Part shown: piece after piece, positions 8,591 to 18,000 of the stretch
How the letters are laid out: each line of letters opens with the position of its first letter
Numbering within the stretch: the stretch's first letter is position 1
NCBI GenBank assembly: GCA_022842785.1
Contig: JALHOW010000002.1
Location: 496,001 to 560,000 of the forward strand
Length of the DNA: 64,000 nucleotides
Direction: 5' to 3'
From: Hyphomicrobiaceae bacterium
GTDB taxonomy: Bacteria; Pseudomonadota; Alphaproteobacteria; Rhizobiales; Hyphomicrobiaceae
The notes under the pieces: generated by a model
Seen by the model: only the letters and a program-made list of their open reading frames with translations
What the model was told of the DNA's origin: nothing
Databases searched by the model: none
Program-made: the position numbers and the translations under genes

Positions 8591-8911
8591 ATGGCTACCA
8601 TCGGATACGTCACCAAGCGCGAGGACGGACGCTACGAAGGCGAGCTCCGCACACTCTCCGTCCGGGCATCAATCGCGATCCTGCCCGTCGGCGACAAGCT
8701 CTCCGACAACCAGCCCGACTTCCGTGTGATGTCGCAAGGCGTCGAGATCGGCGCCGGCTGGCAGCGGATCGGCCAGACCTCAGGCAAGGAGTACATCTCG
8801 CTGTCGATATCTGCCCCCGAGTTCGGCAAGACGCTCTACGCCAACCTCGGCCGCGCCGCCGGTCAGTCCGACGGCAACGCCTACGCCCTGATCTGGACGC
8901 CGCAAGACTGA
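8591..8911 (+). CDS. DUF736 family protein
   Basis: 106 residues matching DUF736 (PF05284) from end to end: MATIGYVTKREDGRYEGELRTL at the start, VEIGAGWQR in the middle and YISLSISAPEFGKTLYANLGRAAGQ near the end. The family is a standard small cytosolic member of alphaproteobacterial ICEs and plasmids, encoded next to the relaxase; its biochemical role is unknown. AGGAACG lies before the ATG. A strong hairpin terminator follows the stop, so it is probably transcribed separately from the relaxase. Confidence 0.9.
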   Translation: MATIGYVTKREDGRYEGELRTLSVRASIAILPVGDKLSDNQPDFRVMSQGVEIGAGWQRIGQTSGKEYISLSISAPEFGKTLYANLGRAAGQSDGNAYALIWTPQD

Positions 8912-8925
8912 GCCTCTGGCTCAGG

Positions 8926-8957
8926 CCCTCGCGCCGACATCGGCGCGAGGGCTTCTT
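8926..8957 (+). terminator. Hairpin terminator after the DUF736 gene
   Basis: Perfect 12-bp arms CCCTCGCGCCGA (8926-8937) and TCGGCGCGAGGG (8940-8951) with a two-base spacer are followed by CTTCTT. The very stable stem starts 15 bp after the stop codon; the T tract is short. Confidence 0.65.
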
Positions 8958-9279
8958 CGCGTTCCGCGAAGAGACCCACCCGCCCACCCAGCTCCAAGCT
9001 TCGAGGCCGCCATCATCGCGAGGAAATCGACGCCGCGCGCGCAGTCGTCCATGCGCCGGCACCACAACCGATGATGAGCGCGAATAGCAGGCTGAAGCCT
9101 GTCTTTCTCGCGCTCATCGCCGCCGTGCTCGATCTCCTTGTGACCGCTCTTTTCCCTTTTCCGGCGCTTCTTCGACACGCAGCAAGGCGGTTGCGCGGGT
9201 TGATCTCGAGTATATCCCTGAGGCCGGATTCGAAGGTGGAAATGCAGTCTGAGATGGCTGGGGGAGACATCTAGATAAA

Positions 9280-9415
9280 AAGATGGAGTCGTTGGCGCTC
9301 AGAAGTGCCGTCGTTACTGGGCTTCACGCGACTCCGATTTTACGCGCGTGGAGTCGCCATGCGAAATACGCCTTGTAAAACGGGCACTTTGCACGAGTCC
9401 ATCTTGTAACTTTGC
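9280..9415. other. Candidate oriT: nested inverted and direct repeats before the relaxase
   Basis: Outer arms AAGATGGAGTCG (9280-9291) and CGAGTCCATCTT (9394-9405) pair at 11 of 12 positions. Inner arms GCGACTCC (9328-9335) and GGAGTCGC (9350-9357) pair perfectly. CTTGTAA is directly repeated at 9372 and 9403, each time followed within a short distance by TTTGC. Such nested repeats just upstream of a MOBP-type relaxase gene are what an origin of transfer looks like. No canonical YATCCTG nick motif is evident, so the nick position cannot be assigned. Confidence 0.4.
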
Positions 9416-9461
9416 GCCTCCGCCGCATCTCTCCGTCACGTTTCATCATTGGGGGAGCAGC

Positions 9462-11204
9462 ATGGCTCAAGACGACTTCAAACCCAAGCTCGGACGTATC
9501 CGCGATACCGCGAACTCAGCTTCGGTAAGCACAAGCACGCAAGTGCTCAGACAAACCGGCCGAGCCGGCGCGGGCGCCGTGCGGCAGCGCGGCCACATCA
9601 CATCAAACATGCCGAAACGGGGGATGGGTGCCGGCGTACGCGCGGCCGCCGGTCTCATAGCGCCAGGCAGTCGCCGCGTTATCGTCAAGGCGCGCTACAC
9701 ACGCATCGTCGGTGGCGATATGGGCGCGGCATGTGCGCACCTCAAATACATCCAACGCGACGGCGTTACCCGTGAAGGAGACGTTGGGCGGCTTTACGAT
9801 GCACAGCGCGACGACGTCGACGGCGCAGCCTTCCTCGAGCGCTCGGAGAACGACCCGCATCAGTTCCGTTTCATCGTCTCCGCCGAGGACAGCGCGCGGA
9901 TGTCAGACCTGAAGCCGTTCATCCGCGATCTCCTCGCGCAGATGGAACGGGATCTCGATACCAAACTCGATTGGGTGGCAGTCGATCATTTCAACACTGG
10001 ACATCCACACACGCACGTCGTCATCCGTGGCCGCGATGACCGGGGTCAAGACCTCGTCATGGCGCGAGACTACATCGGCCACGGCGTGCGTGCCCGTGCC
10101 CAAGCCTTGGTGACGCTCGAGCTTGGTCCCGAGACGCAGCTCGAACGCATCCAGAAGCTCTTCGACGAAGTCGGCCAGGAGCGACTGACGCGTCTCGATC
10201 GTCAGCTCATCGCGCGCGCGAAAGACAGTATTCTCGTCATCACCGCCACAGAGGAGAACGATCCGAAGCAACGGACGTTGCGGATCGGGCGCCTGCGGAC
10301 CTTGCAGCGCCTGGGTCTCGCTTCCGAACGGCAGGCTGGCGTCTGGTCTCTCGATGCCAACGCGGAGACCAAACTGCGCCATCTCGGCGATCGGGTCGAC
10401 AAGTTCAAGATGATGCAGCGCGCGTTGAAAGAAGCCGGCATCGAGCGCGGCGCGGCCGCCATGGCGCTGTTCGAGCGCGGACCGCGCAGGGTACCGCTCG
10501 TCGGTAAGGTGGTCGGCGTCGGTATGGTCGACGAGATCACCGACCGCACCTGGGTGATCATCGATGCCGTCGACGGGCGCGTGCACTACGCCGATCTCGG
10601 TCGGCTCAAAGCGAAGGCGGTGCCGGCGCGTGGCAACATCGTCGCCCTTGCCGGTGGCGGTCGCAACGAGAAACCGTCGTCGGTGCCGCGCCTGCATCTG
10701 CTGTCCGCAACCGAGCTCGAGCGGCAGACCACCTACGAGGGACCGACCTGGCTGGACCAGGCCGTCGTGAGCAGGTGGCAGCCGGAGACCCGGACGGCGG
10801 GGTTCACGGCCGAGGCAGACAGAGCCCTCAAGGCGCGAACCGATTGGCTCGTCAGCCGCCAGCTCATCGAGCAGACGCAGGACGGCAAGCAGGTGCCGCG
10901 CGCCGACATGATGAAGGCGCTGCGTCAGGCCGAGACGCAGCAGCTCGCCGCCGATGTCTCGCGGCGCCTCAATGCCGCGTTCGTGCCACCCACGCCCGGC
11001 GCCCGGATCACCGGCACCTACGATCACGCCATCACGACGCCAACCGGCAAGATCGCGGTCATCCGCCGCGAGGACACCTTCGCGTTTGCGCCGTGGCAAC
11101 CGGCGCTCGAGCCCTTCCGCGGCCAAGCCGTCGCGGGAATCGTTGGCCCCACCCGCATAACCTGGACGCACGCGCGTGGAAGGAGCCTGCCAGGGCGTGC
11201 GTGA
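9462..11204 (+). CDS. VirD2/TraI-type relaxase with DUF3363 domain
   Basis: 580-residue conjugative relaxase, the enzyme that nicks oriT and stays covalently bound to the 5' end of the transferred strand. The N-terminal nuclease domain shows RYTRIVGGDMGAACAHLKYIQRDG (candidate catalytic Tyr96) and the metal-binding motif VDHFNTGHPHTHVVIRG (His181, His183, His185). Residues about 250-560 form the DUF3363 region typical of this ICE relaxase class. GGGGGAG precedes ATG 9462. The frame is open further upstream to 9348 but that part overlaps the oriT-like repeats. Works with TraG (54.7 kb) and the Trb channel. Confidence 0.9.
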   Translation: MAQDDFKPKLGRIRDTANSASVSTSTQVLRQTGRAGAGAVRQRGHITSNMPKRGMGAGVRAAAGLIAPGSRRVIVKARYTRIVGGDMGAACAHLKYIQRDGVTREGDVGRLYDAQRDDVDGAAFLERSENDPHQFRFIVSAEDSARMSDLKPFIRDLLAQMERDLDTKLDWVAVDHFNTGHPHTHVVIRGRDDRGQDLVMARDYIGHGVRARAQALVTLELGPETQLERIQKLFDEVGQERLTRLDRQLIARAKDSILVITATEENDPKQRTLRIGRLRTLQRLGLASERQAGVWSLDANAETKLRHLGDRVDKFKMMQRALKEAGIERGAAAMALFERGPRRVPLVGKVVGVGMVDEITDRTWVIIDAVDGRVHYADLGRLKAKAVPARGNIVALAGGGRNEKPSSVPRLHLLSATELERQTTYEGPTWLDQAVVSRWQPETRTAGFTAEADRALKARTDWLVSRQLIEQTQDGKQVPRADMMKALRQAETQQLAADVSRRLNAAFVPPTPGARITGTYDHAITTPTGKIAVIRREDTFAFAPWQPALEPFRGQAVAGIVGPTRITWTHARGRSLPGRA

Positions 11205-11473
11205 TTGTCCTGAGCAAAGGGGAAACTGTGCGACAGCCCTCATACTGTAGGACGCTTTGAGACCAAGCGCATTACCGCTCGTTGACGTGCGCGATGTCGC
11301 CGACCTGCACGTCCGGGCAATAGCGGCGGATTGGCGGAATAGGGTTACAACGGGGGCCGGCCCGATCGTATGGATGGTCTAGATCGCACAGATCATCGGC
11401 ACCGGAATCCCGCTCGATCTCCGCGCGTTCCGCCTCGCGAACTTCCGGATTGGCTCGTTCGCGTCTCGGCACT
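11205..11473. other. Backbone-to-cargo junction without a gene
   Basis: Short frames only. The relaxase ends here and a cargo gene on the opposite strand begins, so an insertion boundary of the first large cargo block is expected in this stretch. No terminal repeats or insertion-sequence ends are visible. Confidence 0.35.
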
Positions 11474-12727
11474 CTAGTGATCCTCTGTGAGTTCCGCGTA
11501 ATCCGGTAGCCGCCAATCGCCATCCCTGTCGTTGCTCGAGAATCTCGCGACGAGATCGGGGATCCTCAATGCCACAGCGAGTCTTGTCGCAGAATGTAGG
11601 GCGGCGATGCCCCACTGGGTCTTAGGCATCCCGATGCGAAGAAGAAAGGGCTTCACACTTCTCTGCACTGTATTCACGAACGGCCGCAGAACTCTCTCGT
11701 AGCTTGAGAATGCCTGAGCTAGATCTCCAGCGCTTCGGCTGATCTCGCCGGCCAGAACATAAGCGCCCACCAGGCTGGCAGACACACCCATGCCGCTGAA
11801 TGGTGAGGCGCAGTGGGCGGCATCTCCTACCAGAACGACACGGTCCTGGGACCAGTTGCTTGCGCGGACCTGCACCACTTCCTGCGAATAGAAAAACTCC
11901 GCGCGCGCCATACCGTCGAGAAACCGTTCGGTTTGCCATCCGGCGTCACTGAACCGGTCTGCCCAGAACCGCCTTTGAGCCTCGATCGTCTCTCTGTGGA
12001 TGGCAGAGGCCTCCTCACTGCTTTCCCTCAACACGAAGTAGACCTGAGTCTCCGTTGGGCTGTGGCTTCTGCGCATGATCATCCGGCCGCGGGGAGCGTT
12101 GTAGGTGTCGCGGATGTTGATGTCTGACGCAACGCGCGGAATGAACCAGTACGCCATATGTATCCCCATCCGGAAATACGGCTCAGGCGCATCGGCAGGC
12201 AGCATCGTTCGACGGATGCGCGATCCCTGACCGTCTGCTCCGACGAGAAGGTCGAACTCGTCGGAAGTGCCGTCGGAAAAGTGCGCGACGACCCGCGTCT
12301 CCTCCTGTTCATAGCGATCGACACTCTTGCTAAAGCGGTAGTCGACGTTGCCCACCGTTGCATCAAACAGGGCACGCACGAGATCTCCACGCATGATCTC
12401 ATACTCGGAGGTCAAGGATTGGCGGCCTTGGCCAGAGGTGTTGGCCATGATCGTGGCTCTCCGCCGTCCCAGAGCATCGACGAAGGCCACTCCAGCTTCA
12501 TCGATAAGTCTGCTGCGGACCGGATCAAGCAGCCCCATCCGCTTGACTACGTCGATGCCCTGACCACGAAGGTCGACTTGGGCGCCGGTTGCCCTGAGAA
12601 ACGGGAAGCGTTCGGCGACGACGACCTGGTGACCACATCGCGCCAGCCAAAAGGCCAAGGCCGGCCCCGCGCAACCGGCGCCGCAGATGAGCACTCTCAA
12701 GGAGTTAGCTGCTGTCGGAGCGTTCAT
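11474..12727 (-). CDS. FAD-dependent monooxygenase (Tet(X)/tetracycline destructase-like)
   Basis: 417-residue flavoprotein of the PHBH-fold class A monooxygenases. It shows the N-terminal Rossmann motif VLICGAGCAGPALAFWLA, the substrate/NADPH-loop region with LVGADGQGSRIRR, and the second FAD motif VVLVGDAAHCASPFSGMGVSASLVGA. The C-terminal helix region is long enough for the gatekeeper helix of tetracycline destructases. It diverges from a gene encoding a genuine tetracycline-repressor-class TetR with a tetO-like operator between the starts. That arrangement suggests, but does not prove, that the substrate is a tetracycline or a related polyketide. Other possibilities are aromatic hydroxylases of the same fold. 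Confidence 0.8.
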   Translation of the reverse strand: MNAPTAANSLRVLICGAGCAGPALAFWLARCGHQVVVAERFPFLRATGAQVDLRGQGIDVVKRMGLLDPVRSRLIDEAGVAFVDALGRRRATIMANTSGQGRQSLTSEYEIMRGDLVRALFDATVGNVDYRFSKSVDRYEQEETRVVAHFSDGTSDEFDLLVGADGQGSRIRRTMLPADAPEPYFRMGIHMAYWFIPRVASDINIRDTYNAPRGRMIMRRSHSPTETQVYFVLRESSEEASAIHRETIEAQRRFWADRFSDAGWQTERFLDGMARAEFFYSQEVVQVRASNWSQDRVVLVGDAAHCASPFSGMGVSASLVGAYVLAGEISRSAGDLAQAFSSYERVLRPFVNTVQRSVKPFLLRIGMPKTQWGIAALHSATRLAVALRIPDLVARFSSNDRDGDWRLPDYAELTEDH

Positions 12728-12737
12728 TCACGCCATC

Positions 12738-12756
12738 CATTTATCGATGATAAATT
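12738..12756. promoter_or_regulatory. tetO-like operator
   Basis: ATTTATC and GATAAAT (12739-12745 and 12749-12755) form a perfect palindrome around GAT. The centre TATC-N3-GATA is the same as in classical tetO sites. It lies in the 35-bp gap between the divergent starts of the monooxygenase and tetR-like genes, so one dimer could block both promoters. Confidence 0.7.
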
Positions 12757-12762
12757 GTCAAG

Positions 12763-13341
12763 ATGGCAAAGCTGAAACGCGAACTCGTTATTGCCCAAGG
12801 GCTCGATCTGCTCGACGAGGTAGGCCTGGATGGCATCAGTACGAGGCTGCTGGCACGGCGGCTTAATGTGGAACAGCCGGCCCTCTACTGGCACTTCCGT
12901 ACCAAGAGGGAACTGCTCTCCGCTATGGCAGAGGCGGCCATGGCGCCCCATGCGGAAGCTCCGCTGCCAAAACCGTGTGACGAGTGGCGCGAATGGTTTT
13001 CTGAAAACACGCGGAGCTTTCGGCGCACGTTATTGATGCGCCGCGACGGTGCGCGGCTCCATGCTGGGACGCGTCCCGGCGCGGGCGACATCGACCGGAT
13101 TAGGCACAAGATCGCCTTCTTGGTCGCCAGGGGGTTGCCCGAGCGCAATGCGAAGATCGCCATGCTTGCCGCAAGCCACTTCACGGTAGGCAGTGTGTTA
13201 GAAGAGCAAGCTCACGCCAACCGCGATCCGCGGAGAGACGAAGAAATTGGCGTTGCTGAAATCGATTGTGAATCCGCTTTTGAAGCCGGGCTGGCACTGA
13301 TAGTGAATGGTCTAGATATGGTTCTCATGAAATTGCGCTGA
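12763..13341 (+). CDS. TetR-class tetracycline repressor homologue
   Basis: 192-residue regulator that follows class B/D TetR proteins along its whole length, not only the HTH. The DNA-binding part reads LDEVGLDGISTRLLARRLNVEQPALYWHF (cited here as one motif family; the conserved YWH ends the HTH, His64 equivalent). The ligand core keeps RRDGARLHAGTRP, matching the HRDGAKxHxGTRP block that carries the His100 and Thr103 tetracycline-Mg contacts, and HFTVGSVLEEQ. It probably represses itself and the divergent monooxygenase through the operator at 12738-12756 and releases on ligand binding. Confidence 0.9.
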   Translation: MAKLKRELVIAQGLDLLDEVGLDGISTRLLARRLNVEQPALYWHFRTKRELLSAMAEAAMAPHAEAPLPKPCDEWREWFSENTRSFRRTLLMRRDGARLHAGTRPGAGDIDRIRHKIAFLVARGLPERNAKIAMLAASHFTVGSVLEEQAHANRDPRRDEEIGVAEIDCESAFEAGLALIVNGLDMVLMKLR

Positions 13342-13991
13342 CGGAACTGCACAAGCGACATCCGCGCACGGCCGCACCAGATCCTAGAGATCGTGCCGAT
13401 AGGCGTGATGCACTCTACCGCCACGACTATCAATGACAGCCTCGCCGACAAGACCGCACGCGGGTCTGGAGGTTTCGGCGACGCGCTTCTGAAAAGAAGT
13501 ACGTGAGCTGTCGGCACTTGCCGGCCGGAGAGACCCGTCGCCGTGCTGGCCGCCATGCCACACAATGCAGTTTCAAGCCGTCGCCCGCCTCTCCTGCATG
13601 GACAGCCCACTACCCACAGTTCGGGCTGTAGCAGCGCTACATAAGAGTGTTCCGACACAAAAATCTCTTTCCGTAGCAATGTTCAGACATGTTTGAACGT
13701 AAGGGCGCAATGTTTCCCCCGCACCTTGAGCTCTCCACTCACCGGAGAATCGAGACATGGTGTCAAATCGGGATCGCCCCTCGGCAAGCCTGCGGTGCTT
13801 GGTTCGCACCGCGACCGCGACAATAGAAGCCAGCGCCTTAAGATCGTATCGCCTCAAGTGGCCGAGCTGTAGCCCGCCACGGAACTTCCCGGTCGACGAG
13901 CAAGAACCCCGGTCATCGGGCAGGCACCTACGCGCACCGCGTTTATGCCCTCACCGCCAGATTCTCGAACGCTCCAGTTGAGGTCGCCCCT
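13342..13991. other. Intergenic region upstream of the RND operon with palindromic site
   Basis: No credible gene. At 13682-13699 lies GTTCAGACATGTTTGAAC, an almost perfect palindrome whose core CAGACATGTTTGA matches the half-sites CAGACATGTTTCGA at 2754 and its complement at 22740. Just upstream TTCCGACACAAAAATCTC resembles TTCGACACAAAAAAATTC at 22773. The palindrome sits about 290 bp before the adaptor start and may be the response-regulator site for the pump operon. Confidence 0.45.
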
Positions 13992-15086
13992 ATGCCGGCA
14001 CACATACAAACCTGGACATTGCTGTCATTTACTCTCCTGCTCCTCATGACTTGCGCAACGTCGAGTTACGCAGCAGATCGCAGTGTCGCGCTTACCGTTA
14101 CCGTCGATACAGTACGAGAGACTCAGATTTCCGGCACCATTGTCGGAACTGGCACGGTCGCCGCATGGCGGGAGATGCCGATCAGCTCTGAAGTAAGTGG
14201 GCTTGCGATCGTCGAGATCCGCGCCGATGAAGGCGACACGATCGAGAAAGGCCAGACGCTGGCGCGTCTCAATCAGAGCGTTCTGCTGGCGCAGATCGCT
14301 CAACATGAGGCAGCCGTCGCTGAGACTGAAGCCGTTCTCGCCAATGCGCTGTCCGATCAAAAACGAGCTCATGCCATCTCCGGCGGTGTCCTAAGCCAGC
14401 AGGTCATCGAGCAGCGCGAAACCCTGGTTAAAACCACCACGGCGAGGCTCGCCTCTGCGCGGGCGCTTCTCGAGGAAACAAAGGCCAGGCTGGATCAAAC
14501 GGAAATCGTAGCGCCCTCGAGCGGGATCGTGGCGACACGCAATGCTACCCTTGGGCAGGTTGTTCAAAACGGCACCGAGTTGTTTCGCCTCATCCAGGAT
14601 GGCCGTATCGAAGTGAATGCGCTGGTGCCGGAAGCGGACATTTTCAAGGTTCTTCCGCAGCAGTCCGCGCGCATCATCGATCCGATGGGGCGTGTGTCGC
14701 ACGGCTCCGTGCGGCTCGTAGCACCGGTGATTGACGCGAAGACCCGTATGGGCACGGTTCGCGTTGCACTATCCGCGGATACAGAATTGAAGCCCGGCAT
14801 GTTTGCCCGCGTCGAAATCGAGACCGGCGGCATGGCGGCGTTGACGGTCCCGCTTAAAGCGCTCGTCTGGCGCAACGGAAAGCCGGCCGTATTTACCGTG
14901 AGCGATACAGGAACCGCGATCCTCAAGAAAATCACCGCCGGGCGCAAATTCAGTTCCGCCGTCGAGATCATGCAGGGTCTGTCCGCCGGCGATCGTATCG
15001 TCGTCGACGGCGCCGGGCTTTTGATCGACGGCGAGAAGATCCGAGCCAACGTTGCGTCTGTTCAGACACTCATGAGAACGCCATGA
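13992..15086 (+). CDS. RND efflux periplasmic adaptor (membrane fusion protein)
   Basis: 364 residues with a Sec signal peptide (hydrophobic 8-25, cleavage near SYAA-D). The barrel-sandwich/lipoyl halves flank a short alpha-hairpin: SSEVSGLAIVEIRADEGDTIEKGQ and APSSGIVATRNATLGQVVQNG. The coiled hairpin is about residues 95-165 and a beta-barrel and membrane-proximal domain follow (LKPGMFARVEIETGG, AVFTVSDTG). It links the inner-membrane pump encoded next to an outer-membrane channel. It overlaps the pump gene by ATGA. No TolC-like gene is in the window, so the pump must borrow a channel. Substrate unknown. Confidence 0.9.
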   Translation: MPAHIQTWTLLSFTLLLLMTCATSSYAADRSVALTVTVDTVRETQISGTIVGTGTVAAWREMPISSEVSGLAIVEIRADEGDTIEKGQTLARLNQSVLLAQIAQHEAAVAETEAVLANALSDQKRAHAISGGVLSQQVIEQRETLVKTTTARLASARALLEETKARLDQTEIVAPSSGIVATRNATLGQVVQNGTELFRLIQDGRIEVNALVPEADIFKVLPQQSARIIDPMGRVSHGSVRLVAPVIDAKTRMGTVRVALSADTELKPGMFARVEIETGGMAALTVPLKALVWRNGKPAVFTVSDTGTAILKKITAGRKFSSAVEIMQGLSAGDRIVVDGAGLLIDGEKIRANVASVQTLMRTP

Positions 15087-18000
15087 ACCAGATCTCTGCC
15101 TGGTCCATCCGAAATCCGGTACCCACAGTTATTCTGTTTCTGCTCCTTTCACTCGCCGGGGTAGTAAGCTTCGCGAACCTGCGCATCAACGACATGCCGG
15201 ACTTTGATATTCCGACGGTCGCCGTCAGTGTCAGCAGGGCCGGTGCCGCGCCGACGGAGATGGAGACGCAGGTCACACGTCTCGTCGAAGACAGCGTCTC
15301 CGGTCTCGGTAACGTTCAGCGCATCGTTTCAACGGTTAACGAGGGCATTTCTACGACCAGAATCGAATTTGCCCTTGGCACAAACATCGACCGCGTAACC
15401 GATGACGTCCGCAATGCCATAGACTCGATTCGCCCTAACCTGCCGGCTGACGTTCTGACGCCCACCGTTCAGCGGGTCGACGCAACAGGTCAACCGATCC
15501 TCACATTCATCGTCGACGCCTCCGGGATGGCCCCGGATAGCCTAAGCTGGTTCATCGACAACGACGTGGCCAAGGCTGTGTTGTCGGTTCGGGGTGTTTC
15601 GAAGCTCGAGCGAGCGGGCGGCGTGGATCAGGAGATCCGCGTGCGTCTCGATCCCGATAGGTTGATGGCTCTCGGCATCACAGCTTATCAAGTCTCCGAG
15701 CAGCTTAGGACGCAGAATATCAATCAACCCGGCGGGCGCGTGACGCTCGGGCACGGCGAGCAGGCCGTCAGAGCTGTCGGCAGCGCCAAGGATGTCGAGA
15801 CGCTCGCGCAAACGCGACTGAGTTTAAGAAGCGGACACAGCGTGACGCTGTCGGAACTGGGCATCGTAGAAAAGTCTTGGGCAGAGCCCCGCCAACGCGC
15901 GCGTTTCAACGACAGAGAGGTCATCGGATTCAGCGTCTACCGTTCGGTGGGCACCGGCGAAGTTCATGTGACGAAAGCTGTAAGAGCAAAAGTAGCCGCG
16001 TTCGCCACCGAGCATCCGGAAGTTGCGATCCGCGAGGTGATCACTTCAACCGATGACGTTCTCGAAGGATACGCCGCGGCGATTGAAGCACTTCTGCTCG
16101 GCGCGGTGCTCGCGGTGTTGGTGGTATGGCTCTTCCTGCGCGACATCCGCGCCACTCTCATTTCCAGCCTCGCCCTACCGCTTTCCCTGCTACCTACATT
16201 CGGCGTCATGTACCTGCTCAACGAGTCGCTGAACACTCTCACGCTACTCGGCATCGCACTTGTCGTCGGCATTCTGGTCGACGATGCGATCGTAGAGATC
16301 GAGAATATCGTCCGGCACATGCGCCAATCAGGCAAGACCGCCTACGAGGCCGCCATGGAGGCCGCCGACGAAATCGGACTTGCTGTGGTTGCAACGACAT
16401 TTTCCATCATCGCTGTCTTTATGCCTGTCGGCTTCATGCCCGGAATTGCCGGTCAGGCCTTCAAGGCATTCGGCATTGCCGTCTGCGTGTCGGTGTTCTT
16501 CTCGCTCGTCGTTGCACGCATGCTGACGCCCCTGATGGGCGCCTACTTGATGAAGGCGCATGGGACTGAGGCAGATGAAGCATTCTGGGTGCCTCGCTAT
16601 CTTCGCTTACTCGAATGGACGTTGCGATGGCGGTGGCTGACGACCTTTGCCGGTATTGCATTTTTCGCAGGCTCGATAAGCCTGATCTCTCAGCTACCCA
16701 CTGACTTCATGCCGGCATCCGACAAGGGGCAGTCTGTTCTTGCTATCGAACTGGCACCCGGCGCCAGCCTCGCGGACACAGATGCCGCCACAAAACGGGC
16801 CATCGACATTCTCCAGGCGCGACCCGAGGTCATGTCAGTTTACGCGGCTTTGGGAACGCGAACGTCTTCAGGCGGCATCGGAGGCGAAAGCTCCTCGGGA
16901 GAGGTGCGGAAGGCGATCCTAACTGTTAACCTCAAGGCGCGCGGCGCCCGGTCGCTCTCGCAGCAGCAGTTCGAACGATCGGTATCGCCCGAGCTTGCCG
17001 CCGTACCAGGCGTCCGAGTGAGATTCGGCGCTGATGGCAGCTCCGGCGCCAAGGTGCAGGTCACGCTCAAAAGCGGCAACGCGGAAATGCTATCGCGAAC
17101 GGTCTCCGCTATTACGCGTGAGATGCAGGCAACCTCCGGCTTCCAGAATGCCGGTTCAACGGCCAGCCTCGCACGGCCCGAAATACAAATTGCACCGAAG
17201 CCCGATAAGGCAGCCATGCTCGGCATTTCAACCGAGACCATAGCGCAAACTGTCAGCATCGCCACCCTCGGCGGCGCCGATCAGAACCTGCCGAAATTCA
17301 ACCTCGAAGACCGTCAAATTCCGATCCGCGTCATGCTTGAGGAGGGCACAAGGTCGGATCTATCACGAATACTTAGCCTGCAGGTTCCCACACCGGGCGG
17401 AAGCGTGCCGCTGTCATCCGTCGCAGACGTCGCGCTCGGCGCGGGGCCCAATCAAATCGACCGCATTGACCGCAGCCGCAGTGCAACTGTCGAGGCCGAA
17501 CTCGTGGGCATTACCACCGGTCAAGCCGAGGAGCTACTGTCCACTCTGCCGTCCGTCAAAGCGCTTCCGCCTGGCGTGACGCGCCAAGCCGCAGGCGACG
17601 CGGAAAACATGGAAGAGTTGCTCAGCGGCTTCATGCTTGCGATCGGCTCCGGTATTGTCTTGCTATTCTTCGTCATGACGCTCTTGTTCAACAACTTCAT
17701 GCAGCCAGTCACCATTCTGACCGCGCTGCCCTTGTCGCTCGGCGGTGCATTCGGACTTATGGTTGCCACGGGCACTGCGCTATCTATGCCGGCCCTCATC
17801 GGCATTCTCATGCTGATGGGTATCGCTGCCAAGAACTCGATCCTGCTTGTCGAGTACGCAATAACGGCACGTCGCGAGCAGGCTCTCGAACGGAATGCCG
17901 CGCTCGTCGACGCGGCGCGCAAGCGCGCTCGGCCTATTGTTATGACCACGCTTGCTATGGGAGCAGGCATGATGCCGCTCGCGCTTGGCATGGGCGCCGA

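Noticed and set aside
9013-9270. A minus-strand frame with a signal-peptide-like stretch, considered as a lytic transglycosylase start
   Set aside because: The hydrophobic stretch is followed by a stop within a few codons and no transglycosylase motif is found.
9903-11243. A 446-codon open frame on the minus strand opposite the relaxase
   Set aside because: It is antisense to a well-supported relaxase, has no family pattern and low-complexity Arg/His content; high GC keeps opposite frames open.
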